Shown here one piece after another: positions 7,352 to 15,724 of a stretch of DNA of 34,063 bases. Source of the DNA: Mycobacterium sp. (lineage in GTDB: Bacteria; Actinomycetota; Actinomycetes; Mycobacteriales; Mycobacteriaceae); contig JAOPVX010000276.1 in assembly GCA_025965975.1 (NCBI GenBank), forward strand, positions 1-34,063. The letters run 5' to 3'. Under the pieces are notes generated by a model that made no database searches, was not told where the DNA came from, and saw nothing but the letters and a program-made list of their open reading frames with translations. A program made the translations under genes and the position numbers. Position 1 is the stretch's first letter. Every line of letters starts with the position of its first letter.

Positions 7352-8153
7352 GATCGATGTCCTCCATGCGTACGGGCCACGATTCGGTGGAAGTCAACAC
7401 TCGCCGCAGGTACACATGCGCCAGACATTCCCAGGTGTTGCCGATCCCGCCGTGTACCTGAATGGCGGTCTCGCAGACGGTGCGCGCCGCCCGCGCGCAG
7501 TAGACCTTGGCGATGCGTGCGGCCTGGACTGCCTCTGCGGGCGACAGCTCGTCGACGCCCCATGCGGCATGCCGCAGGACGCTGATCGAACCCTCAATGA
7601 GCGCAAGGCCTTCGGCCAGCAGGTGCCCGATGGCTTGATACGAGCCGATCGTCGAGCCGTACTGCTCACGAACCTTCGCGTAGTCGACCGCAAGCGCGTG
7701 TGCGCCGCGTGCCGCGCCGAGGATGTCGGCGCAGGTGGTCACGAGCGCGAGCGCCAGCCAGCGTTGCGCCTCGTCGCCGGACAGTTCAACAAGTTCGGAC
7801 GGCGACTCGACCGCTCCGACCGTGCTTTTGGTGAGATCCACTCCCGCTGCGCTGTCGACCGTCACCGACACGTCTCGCCCGATGCGCCGGCTCAAATCGT
7901 CAGCAAGCACCGGCAAGAGGAATGGGACATCGACGAGCCCACGCGCGAATTCCTCGGCGACGATGGCAACTTCGACACCGGAGGCGCCGTCGGACCGCAG
8001 CGTTCGGAATCCAGTCGCATCGAGGGCACTCTTTAGCCGGGCGATCCGAGTCTCGTCGGTCAGATCCGCGACCGAGCCCGGCCCGAGATCGTCGGTCAGC
8101 TTGGCCGCGGCTTCCCGCAGCTGCTGCTGTTCACTCGTCAGACGGACGTCCAC
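7338..8153 (-). CDS. Acyl-CoA dehydrogenase, short subunit of a heterotetramer
   Basis: At 271 residues this is well below the usual 370-400 for an ACAD. The N-terminal helical domain and the C-terminal domain (REQYGSTIGSYQAIGHLLAE and QVHGGIGNTWECLAHVYLRR) are clear, while the middle beta domain is shortened. This matches the small partner in ChsE-type alpha2beta2 acyl-CoA dehydrogenases, which supplies part of the FAD site. The gene overlaps the acyl-CoA synthetase gene by 16 bp upstream and the large ACAD gene by 14 bp downstream, which implies tightly coupled translation and a joint product. Confidence 0.88.
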   Translation of the reverse strand: MDVRLTSEQQQLREAAAKLTDDLGPGSVADLTDETRIARLKSALDATGFRTLRSDGASGVEVAIVAEEFARGLVDVPFLLPVLADDLSRRIGRDVSVTVDSAAGVDLTKSTVGAVESPSELVELSGDEAQRWLALALVTTCADILGAARGAHALAVDYAKVREQYGSTIGSYQAIGHLLAEGLALIEGSISVLRHAAWGVDELSPAEAVQAARIAKVYCARAARTVCETAIQVHGGIGNTWECLAHVYLRRVLTSTESWPVRMEDIDLGLS

Positions 8154-9535
8154 AGCCGCTCCTTCAACACTCGGCGCAATACCTTTCCCGACGGCAGTCG
8201 CGGTATTTCGGCTACGAACACCATGCGGTTCGGTCGCTTGTAGGACGCCAGCCGATCACCGACATGCGCGATGAGCTCCTCGGCCTCGACCGGCCCGCAC
8301 GTCTTGACGGCGGCGACGATGGCCTCTCCATTCGCCGCGTCGGGCACCCCGAACACCGCAGCGTCTTCGACGGCCGGGTGCCCGTGGAGCACGGCCTCGA
8401 TCTCGGCGGGGGCGACCTGAAATCCCCGCACCTTGATCATTTCCTTGGCCCGGTCGGTGATCCGCAGCCAGCCCTCGACGTCGAGGTATCCGACGTCTCC
8501 CGTCCGGTACCAGCCGTCCGAAAAAGCCTGCGCAGTCGCCTCGCTTGGCAGGTAGCCCGCCATCACCGAACCCGACCGCACCTGGATCTCGCCCACAGCG
8601 CCCGGCGACAGGGGTTCGGCGTTCTCCAGTGACACGATCCGCACGCGAGCCCCGGCCACCGCCCGTCCGACGGTGTCGAGCCGCGCGCCGTCGATCTCGT
8701 TGCACGCGATGACCGGCAATTCGCTGGTGCCGTAGGCGGTCACCCAATTCACCCCGGTTCGGCCGGTGACGGCCTCGGCGACGCTCTGGGTGACCGGCGT
8801 CGCGCACCACATGATGTAGCGCAGCGACGACAGGTCGTAGCTCTCCAGCGTCGGATGGGCGGCCAGCGCCAAAGCGATTGGCGCGACGGCCATCTCGATG
8901 GTGATCCGGTCGGCCTCGATGTGGCGCAGCATCAGGTCGATATCGAACCGGCGGTGCAGCCGAATCCATGCGCCCGTTTCGAGCGTCATCACGATGTTGA
9001 GCAAGCCGAGGATGTGCGAAGGCGGCGTCATGATCTGCATCCGGTCGGCCGACGACAGGTGCAGCGCGTCACGCCAGTGCCGCACCGCGACGGCGAACGA
9101 CCCGTGGGTGTGACGCACCGCCTTTGGCATGCCCGTCGTTCCCGAGCTGAACACGAACAGCGCATCGCTTTGGAGCCTTGGCGTTTCGGACGTCCGCTGG
9201 CCGGGGGTGATCGCCTCGTCGAGTGACAGCATCGGCATCAATTGGGAGAGCACCGGATGGTCGCCCACCGCGTGCGACGGCGTGGTCAGCGCCAGCGCGT
9301 GCTCGACCTCGGCCCGCTTCCAGGCCGGGCTGAGCAGCACCGCTGACGAGCCAAGCCGCCAGATGGCCCACAAGGCGATGACGAACTCCGGCCGGTTGGA
9401 CGACATCAGCGCGACGCGATCCTTCGGGCGCACCCCGCGGCGTTCGAGCACGGTCGCCATGCCATTGGCGAGGGCGTCGAGTTCTGCGAGGCTGTATTCC
9501 CGCTCCTCGAAGGCGAGCGCCATCCGCTCACTCAC
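8138..9535 (-). CDS. Acyl-CoA synthetase (FadD-type, AMP-forming)
   Basis: The 465-residue ANL-superfamily ligase has the P-loop FSSGTTGMPKA (129-139), YGTSE motif, GWYRTGD hinge region and C-terminal PSGK with the adenylation lysine at about K451. It activates a carboxylic acid to its acyl-AMP and then CoA thioester. At 465 residues it is short for a FadD (usually 500-560). The N-terminus begins close to the first conserved motif, but no better start lies upstream. It leads the leftward operon with the ACAD pair and crotonase. Its ATG is 49 bp from the palindromic operator at 9584-9598. Confidence 0.9.
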   Translation of the reverse strand: MSERMALAFEEREYSLAELDALANGMATVLERRGVRPKDRVALMSSNRPEFVIALWAIWRLGSSAVLLSPAWKRAEVEHALALTTPSHAVGDHPVLSQLMPMLSLDEAITPGQRTSETPRLQSDALFVFSSGTTGMPKAVRHTHGSFAVAVRHWRDALHLSSADRMQIMTPPSHILGLLNIVMTLETGAWIRLHRRFDIDLMLRHIEADRITIEMAVAPIALALAAHPTLESYDLSSLRYIMWCATPVTQSVAEAVTGRTGVNWVTAYGTSELPVIACNEIDGARLDTVGRAVAGARVRIVSLENAEPLSPGAVGEIQVRSGSVMAGYLPSEATAQAFSDGWYRTGDVGYLDVEGWLRITDRAKEMIKVRGFQVAPAEIEAVLHGHPAVEDAAVFGVPDAANGEAIVAAVKTCGPVEAEELIAHVGDRLASYKRPNRMVFVAEIPRLPSGKVLRRVLKERLWTSV

Positions 9536-9583
9536 GTCGCGCTCGCCCCTTTCCGCCAGTTGAGAAGGTAGCCGTTTGTCGAG

Positions 9584-9620
9584 GAGAATAGTATTCTCTT
9601 ATTATCAGAATGACAATGCC
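9584..9620. promoter_or_regulatory. GAGAAT-type operator, site 2 (fadD / reductase promoter)
   Basis: GAGAATAGTATTCTC (9584-9598) is a perfect palindrome of 7-bp arms around a central G. A second element (CAGAATGACAATGCC, 9606-9620) begins 22 bp further on and matches the elements at 14738 and 14847 at 12 of 15 positions. The same 22-bp offset is seen at site 1. The region is the divergent promoter between the acyl-CoA synthetase operon and the KshB-like reductase gene. Confidence 0.78.
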
Positions 9621-9636
9621 GGTCGAGAGGGGGGCC

Positions 9637-10650
9637 ATGGCCAAGCCGCACCTGTTCCAGCATGCGACGGTGTCTCGGATCATCAAAGAGACCGCCGACA
9701 CGCGGACCTACGTGCTGGCGCCGCGTGAAACGCCCTTTCCCTACCGGGCAGGGCAGTTCTGCACGTTCAAGGTGCACGTTGACGGCGAGGACCTGTACCG
9801 GTCCTATTCGATGTCCAGCGCACCCGAGACCGATTCCGAGATGGCAACCACCGTCAAGCGGGTTCCTGGCGGCAAGGTGTCGAATTGGATGCTCGACAAC
9901 CTCGTCGAGGGCGACGAGGTGACGATCACCCGTGCGGCAGGGACCTTCTGCCTGACCTCCTCGGCGGTGCCCGTGCTTGGCTTCAGCGGCGGTAGCGGCG
10001 TGACGCCCATCCTTTCGCTGGCCAAGAGCGCACTGGCCACCACGGATCGCCCAGTGCGCCTGCTGTGCGCCGACCGCGATAGTGCGTCGGTGATCTTCGA
10101 TGCGGTGCTCGACGACCTCGTCGCCCGCTACCCGGATCGGCTGTCCGTGTTGCGTCACATCGATGACGAACGCGGGCTGCTCGAACCCGCCGCCGTGCTC
10201 GACTTCGTCGGCGCCGACACCGACGCCGACTGCTACGTCTGCGGGCCCGAGGGTTTCATGTCGGTCGTCAAGTCGGCTCTGCCCGGCCAGGGGCAGGTGT
10301 TCATCGAGGACTTCGACGCGACGCCGCAGAACCCGGCGGCCGCGCCCCCCGCCGCGGCGGAGACCGAACCGACCAGCGGCACCATCACCATCCACCTTGA
10401 CCGCAAGAAGGCCGAGGTGCCTCGGAGGGACAACGAGACGCTGCTGGAAAGCGCCCGGCGAGCCGGCCTGACACCGCCGTTCTCGTGCGAGGCAGGCAAT
10501 TGCGGCACGTGCATGGCGCGGCTGTCCGAAGGCAGCGCGACCATGCGGGTCAACGACGCGTTGATGGACGACGAGGTCGAAGAGGGCTACGTGCTGACCT
10601 GCCAAGCCATTCCCGATACTCCGTCAGTGACGGTGCACTATGAGGACTGA
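9637..10650 (+). CDS. KshB-like ferredoxin-type oxidoreductase (FAD, NAD(P)H, 2Fe-2S)
   Basis: The 337-residue reductase has an N-terminal FAD domain (RSYS, 55-58), an NAD-binding domain (GGSGVTP, 118-124) and a C-terminal plant-type 2Fe-2S domain with cysteines at about 284, 289, 292 and 322 (CEAGNCGTC...C). This order is that of the 3-ketosteroid 9-alpha-hydroxylase reductase KshB and phenylacetate-type PaaE/HmpA reductases. It passes electrons from NAD(P)H to an oxygenase. No Rieske oxygenase or P450 is encoded nearby, so the partner is elsewhere. The ATG at 9637 is chosen for the GAGAGGGGGG stretch before it. Its end overlaps the convergent CaiB gene by 13 bp. Confidence 0.92.
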   Translation: MAKPHLFQHATVSRIIKETADTRTYVLAPRETPFPYRAGQFCTFKVHVDGEDLYRSYSMSSAPETDSEMATTVKRVPGGKVSNWMLDNLVEGDEVTITRAAGTFCLTSSAVPVLGFSGGSGVTPILSLAKSALATTDRPVRLLCADRDSASVIFDAVLDDLVARYPDRLSVLRHIDDERGLLEPAAVLDFVGADTDADCYVCGPEGFMSVVKSALPGQGQVFIEDFDATPQNPAAAPPAAAETEPTSGTITIHLDRKKAEVPRRDNETLLESARRAGLTPPFSCEAGNCGTCMARLSEGSATMRVNDALMDDEVEEGYVLTCQAIPDTPSVTVHYED

Positions 10651-11717
10651 GCCGTGCCGTCGCCGTGTTCGTCGAGTAGCGGCGGTGGCCGGTAGTCGGG
10701 CTCATAGCCGCCGATCCGGATCGGGCTGCCGACCAACCGGAACTCCCCTGCCGTGACGACCGCCTCCGGCGTTGCCTCCAGCGCTTCGGGCAGCGTGCGG
10801 ACCGCCGCCGCCGGAATGCCAACGGGCCGCAGTCGTGACTCCCAATTCGCGGCGGTGTCGGCTGCCAGGGCCGCGGTTACGACTTCCAGCACTTCCTTGC
10901 GCCTCGCCGAGCGCTCCGCCATCGTCGGGAAGCCGTCGATCTTCGCCTCGGACGCGAAGGCTTTCCAGAATGCGTCGTGGGTGATGAACAGCGCCAGATA
11001 CCCGTCGGCTGTTGGAAACAGCTGCGCCGGTACGTAATACGAATGGGCGCCGAACGGGTACCGCTGCGGTGCCGCACCATCGTTGAGGTAGGCCGACGCC
11101 CGGTAGTTCAGCTGGGACAGAATCACGTCACGCAGCGACACGTCCACTTGGCCGCCGCGGCCCGAGACGATCTGCGCGAGCAGGCCCAGCGCCGCGGCCA
11201 GCCCGGTCGAGTTGTCGGCTGACGAATAGCCGGGCAATGTCGGTGGGCCGTCGGGATGGCCGGTCATCGCCGCGACACCCGTCGCCGCTTGGATGACGTA
11301 GTCGAACGCCGGGTCGTCGCCGCCGTCCAGCCCGAAGCCGGTCATCGCGACGCAGACGATCCGCTCGTTGAACCGCCGCAACGCCTCGTAGGTGAGACCG
11401 AGCCGCTTGATCGCCGACGGCTTCATATTGGCGAGCAGCGCGTGCGAATTCGCGACGAGCTCGCCCAGACGCTGCCGGCCTGTCTCTGACCGCAGATCGA
11501 GACACACGCTCTGCTTGTTGCGGTTCAGGCTGGCGAAGTAGCTGTCGCTGACCTGGCGAGAGATCTCGCCGCCTGGCGGCTCGATCTTGATGACCTCTGC
11601 GCCGAGGTCAGCAAGCAGCATCGTCGCGTACGGGCCGGCCAGCATCACGCCGACCTCGAGGATGCGGATACCGGATAGCGGTCCCTGGCTCATCGGTGTT
11701 GTCGGCGAGCCGCTCAT
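10638..11717 (-). CDS. CaiB/BaiF family CoA-transferase
   Basis: The 359-residue class III CoA-transferase-fold protein starts GIRILEVGVMLAGPYATMLLADLGAEVIKIE-like (residues 16-46). The acyl-enzyme aspartate is probably D168 (SADNSTGLAAA). In alpha-methylacyl-CoA racemase, a relative of the same length, a catalytic His lies in the GHD(I/V)NY segment. Here the matching segment is PAFDYVIQ with F138, which argues against racemase activity and for CoA transfer. It ends the leftward operon mutase - B12 subunit - LLM - CaiB, coupled to the LLM gene by a 4-bp ATGA overlap. It could transfer CoA between a pathway product and the incoming acid. Confidence 0.88.
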   Translation of the reverse strand: MSGSPTTPMSQGPLSGIRILEVGVMLAGPYATMLLADLGAEVIKIEPPGGEISRQVSDSYFASLNRNKQSVCLDLRSETGRQRLGELVANSHALLANMKPSAIKRLGLTYEALRRFNERIVCVAMTGFGLDGGDDPAFDYVIQAATGVAAMTGHPDGPPTLPGYSSADNSTGLAAALGLLAQIVSGRGGQVDVSLRDVILSQLNYRASAYLNDGAAPQRYPFGAHSYYVPAQLFPTADGYLALFITHDAFWKAFASEAKIDGFPTMAERSARRKEVLEVVTAALAADTAANWESRLRPVGIPAAAVRTLPEALEATPEAVVTAGEFRLVGSPIRIGGYEPDYRPPPLLDEHGDGTAQSS

Positions 11718-12670
11718 CGCACCTGCAGGGCCAGTTGCGAAATGACTTCGCGGGTTCGGTATTTGGAGGCGACCAACTCGTCGCGAGTCTCGCCGATCGG
11801 GAGCAGCCGCACCGACAGGTCGGTGACGCCTGCGTCGGCGAAGCGGCGGAACCGCGCCAGGATCGCTTCCTCGTCACCGGCCGCGCACAGGTCACCGACA
11901 TCACGGGCGTCGCCACGTTCCAAGAGTTTCTGGTAATTCGGCGACACCTCGGCTTCGCCGAGAATCCGGTTGGCGCGCTCCTTGGCCGCATCGATCTCGG
12001 AGTTGGCGCACAGGCACACCGGGATGCCCGCGATGATCCGCGGCGCCGGGCGGCCTGCGTTGTCGGCGGCCTTGCTGATTCGCGGTGCGATGTGGTCACC
12101 GATCGCGCGCTCGTCGGCCATCCACAACACGGTGCCGTCGGCGAGTTCACCCGCGATCTGCAGCATCACCGGCCCGAGGGCCGCAACCAGCACAGGCATC
12201 GGCGAATCAGCGCCAAGCACAGTCGGATTGTGCACGGTGAACGTGTCGTTCTCCACGTCGACCGGACCGGGGCCGGCCAGCGCGGTGTTGAGCACCTCGA
12301 GGTAGTCGCGGGTGTAGGCGGCGGGCTTGTCGTACGGGATGCCGAGCATGTCGCGCACGATCCAGTGGTGCGACGGCCCGACGCCAAGGGCCAACCGACC
12401 GCCTGCGCCGGCGTGGACCGACAGCGCCTGGCGCGCGAGCGCGATCGGATGCTGCGCCTGCAGCGGCACGACGGCCGTGCCGAGCTCGATTCGCGACGTG
12501 CGCGCGCCCATCAGCGCGACCATGGTCAGCGCGTCGAAGTCGTTGGGCACCTGGGGTATCCACGCGGTATCGAAACCAGCGGCTTCCGCCCACTCGATAT
12601 CCTCGAGCAGTTTGGTGACCTTGCGCGCCATGTCCCCGCGCTCGGCCCCGATCATCACGCCAAGGCGCAT
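11714..12670 (-). CDS. LLM-class F420-dependent oxidoreductase
   Basis: The 318-residue bacterial luciferase-like TIM-barrel protein has a start (MRLGVMIG), an AEAAGFDTAWIPQ segment, HPIALARQALSVHAGAGGRLALGVGPSH and a VLVAALGPVMLQIAGELADGTVLWM region. This pattern is typical of mycobacterial F420-dependent enzymes, possibly the TIGR03564 type. It may reduce or oxidise an acyl intermediate by hydride transfer with coenzyme F420; FMN use cannot be excluded. It sits 1 bp after the B12-binding subunit and overlaps the CaiB gene, so it belongs to the mutase operon. Confidence 0.9.
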   Translation of the reverse strand: MRLGVMIGAERGDMARKVTKLLEDIEWAEAAGFDTAWIPQVPNDFDALTMVALMGARTSRIELGTAVVPLQAQHPIALARQALSVHAGAGGRLALGVGPSHHWIVRDMLGIPYDKPAAYTRDYLEVLNTALAGPGPVDVENDTFTVHNPTVLGADSPMPVLVAALGPVMLQIAGELADGTVLWMADERAIGDHIAPRISKAADNAGRPAPRIIAGIPVCLCANSEIDAAKERANRILGEAEVSPNYQKLLERGDARDVGDLCAAGDEEAILARFRRFADAGVTDLSVRLLPIGETRDELVASKYRTREVISQLALQVR

Positions 12671-12671
12671 A

Positions 12672-13070
12672 TCAGTCCACCCTCTCCGACGTCAGCTTTC
12701 GCACCTCCTGGACGAGGACATCCAGCGGTGTGCCGGTGGGGAAGACCGCGGCGGCACCGGCCTCCAACAGCTTGGGGACGTCTGCCTGCGGGATCGTGCC
12801 ACCGACGACAACCGCGATGTCGCCCGCGTCGGCGGCGCGCAATGCCTCGACTGTGCGGGTCGTCAAGGCCACGTGCGCGCCGGAGAGGATCGAAAGCCCC
12901 ACCAGCGCAACATCTTCCTGCAACGCAATCGACACGATGTCCTCGATGCGCTGCCGGATGCCGGTGTAGATCACCTCGAAACCCGCGTCGCGCAGCGTGC
13001 GGGCGACGATCTTGGCGCCGCGGTCATGGCCGTCGAGACCGGGTTTGGCGACCAGAACACGAACGCTCAT
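12672..13070 (-). CDS. Cobalamin-binding (small) subunit of an acyl-CoA mutase
   Basis: The 132-residue protein is a B12-binding domain with the base-off/His-on motif LDGHDRG (D13, H15, G18), the SxL segment SILSGAH and VGGTIP. It matches the free-standing small subunit of split mutases such as isobutyryl-CoA mutase IcmB or HcmB, rather than the fused domain of methylmalonyl-CoA mutase. It carries adenosylcobalamin and forms a complex with the catalytic subunit encoded just upstream. Between the two genes lie two 10-codon mini-ORFs in a TGATG chain (13070-13136), so its translation is probably set by reinitiation. Confidence 0.94.
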   Translation of the reverse strand: MSVRVLVAKPGLDGHDRGAKIVARTLRDAGFEVIYTGIRQRIEDIVSIALQEDVALVGLSILSGAHVALTTRTVEALRAADAGDIAVVVGGTIPQADVPKLLEAGAAAVFPTGTPLDVLVQEVRKLTSERVD

Positions 13071-13102
13071 CAGCGCCCTCGCTTCTTCGCGCGAACGCTC
13101 AT
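13070..13102 (-). CDS. Mini-ORF 2 of a TGATG relay (MSVRAKKRGR)
   Basis: This is the second copy of the tandem unit. It starts on the overlapping ATG at 13102 and ends in a TGA that overlaps the ATG of the cobalamin-binding subunit at 13070. Its first four codons read MSVR, the same as that subunit, which supports duplication of the gene start. Confidence 0.5.
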   Translation of the reverse strand: MSVRAKKRGR

Positions 13103-13133
13103 CAGTGCCCTCGCTTCTTCGCGCGAGCGCTCA

Positions 13134-13134
<1 letters not shown>
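13102..13134 (-). CDS. Mini-ORF 1 of a TGATG relay (MSARAKKRGH)
   Basis: The ATG shares its A with the TGA of the mutase large-subunit gene (TGATG). Ten codons later a TGA shares its A with the next ATG. The peptide is basic and unlikely to have a function of its own. A role in passing ribosomes from the large to the small subunit gene by termination-reinitiation is inferred. Confidence 0.5.
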
Positions 13135-14711
<1,577 letters not shown>

Positions 14712-14737
14712 CACTGGATAACGTACTTGCAAAAAAT

Positions 14738-14752
14738 GAGAATGCCAATACC
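14738..14752. promoter_or_regulatory. GAGAAT-type operator, site 3 (mutase promoter)
   Basis: GAGAATGCCAATACC keeps the conserved left half (GAGAATG) of the palindromes at 3922 and 9584, with a degenerate right half. It is part of a 20-bp sequence, AAAATGAGAATGCCAATACC (14733-14752), repeated exactly at 14842-14861. It lies 27 bp upstream of the mutase ATG. Confidence 0.7.
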
Positions 14753-14846
14753 GCTGGGCGGAAACATGCATAGTGGAGGGGTCGCGGAACACACTGGACA
14801 GGCCCCGAAGACCCGGTACACAGCGATTATGTGACTCGCCTAAAAT

Positions 14847-14861
14847 GAGAATGCCAATACC
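14847..14861. promoter_or_regulatory. GAGAATG-type operator, site 4 (HSDL2-like SDR promoter)
   Basis: This is the second exact copy of the 20-bp element, 109 bp from the first and in the same orientation. It lies 39 bp upstream of the SDR ATG at 14900. It runs into a short inverted repeat, CCAAT-ACC-ATTGG (14854-14866). The two copies flank the core of the divergent promoter region, one near each gene. Confidence 0.7.
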
Positions 14862-14899
14862 ATTGGTGTACATCGCGACGCGCATGTTCAAGGAGGCCC

Positions 14900-15724
14900 A
14901 TGTCCACGTTCACTGAGCGCACGCTGGTCGTCTCTGGCGGCAGCCGCGGCATTGGGCTCGCGATCGCGCTTGGCGCCGCCAAACACGGCGCCAACGTCGT
15001 CCTACTGGCCAAGACCGCAGAGCCGCATCCGAAGCTGCCTGGCACCGTGTACACCGCCGTCGCCGAGGTCGAAGCAGCGGGCGGCAAGGGTGTCGCCGTG
15101 GTGGGCGACGTGCGCAAGGAAGAAGACGTGCAGCGCGCCGTTGACACTGCGGTCGAGCACTTCGGCGGAGTCGACATCGTGATCAACAACGCCAGCGCGA
15201 TCGCGACCGAACCGACCGAGGAACTCCCCGCCAAGAAGTTCGACCTGATGATGGACATCAACGTCCGCGGTACGTTCCTGTTGACGAAGGCGGCCCTGCC
15301 CCACCTGCGCAAAACGGCCAACGCGCACGTGGTGACCCTGGCGCCACCGCTGAACATGAAACCGCACTGGCTGGGCGCCCACCCGTCCTACACATTGTCG
15401 AAGTACGGGATGACGCTGCTATCGCTCGGCTGGGCCGCCGAGTATGCCGAGGCCGGCATCGGTTTTGCCTGCCTGTGGCCGCAGACCTACATCGCAACGG
15501 CGGCGGTGACCAACTCCCCCGACTTCGCGACCATGCTGGCCGCGTCGCGCAGCCCGGAGATCGTGGCCGACGCTGCGGTCGAGATCCTGTCCCGGCCGGC
15601 CGTCGACGTCAACGGCAAATGCTTCATCGACTCCGAGGTATTGGCAGAAAGCGGTGTCAGCGACCTGTCCCGCTACGGCGGCGGCGACAACCCCATCCTT
15701 GATATCTTCGTCGACAAACTATGA
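14900..15724 (+). CDS. HSDL2-like short-chain dehydrogenase
   Basis: The 274-residue SDR has SGGSRGIG at 12-19, NNA at 96-98 and Y164/K168 (SYTLSKYGM). The stretch LAPPLNMKPHWLGAHPSY closely follows the HSDL2 (hydroxysteroid dehydrogenase-like 2) pattern. In human HSDL2, as I recall, this reads ISPPLN; here the Ser is Ala148, so catalysis may rely on Tyr/Lys only. HSDL2-like proteins are linked to fatty-acid metabolism, but the substrate is unsettled. The ribosome binding site AAGGAGG lies about 5 bases before the ATG. The stop overlaps the next gene (ATGA). It is divergent from the mutase operon. Confidence 0.9.
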   Translation: MSTFTERTLVVSGGSRGIGLAIALGAAKHGANVVLLAKTAEPHPKLPGTVYTAVAEVEAAGGKGVAVVGDVRKEEDVQRAVDTAVEHFGGVDIVINNASAIATEPTEELPAKKFDLMMDINVRGTFLLTKAALPHLRKTANAHVVTLAPPLNMKPHWLGAHPSYTLSKYGMTLLSLGWAAEYAEAGIGFACLWPQTYIATAAVTNSPDFATMLAASRSPEIVADAAVEILSRPAVDVNGKCFIDSEVLAESGVSDLSRYGGGDNPILDIFVDKL

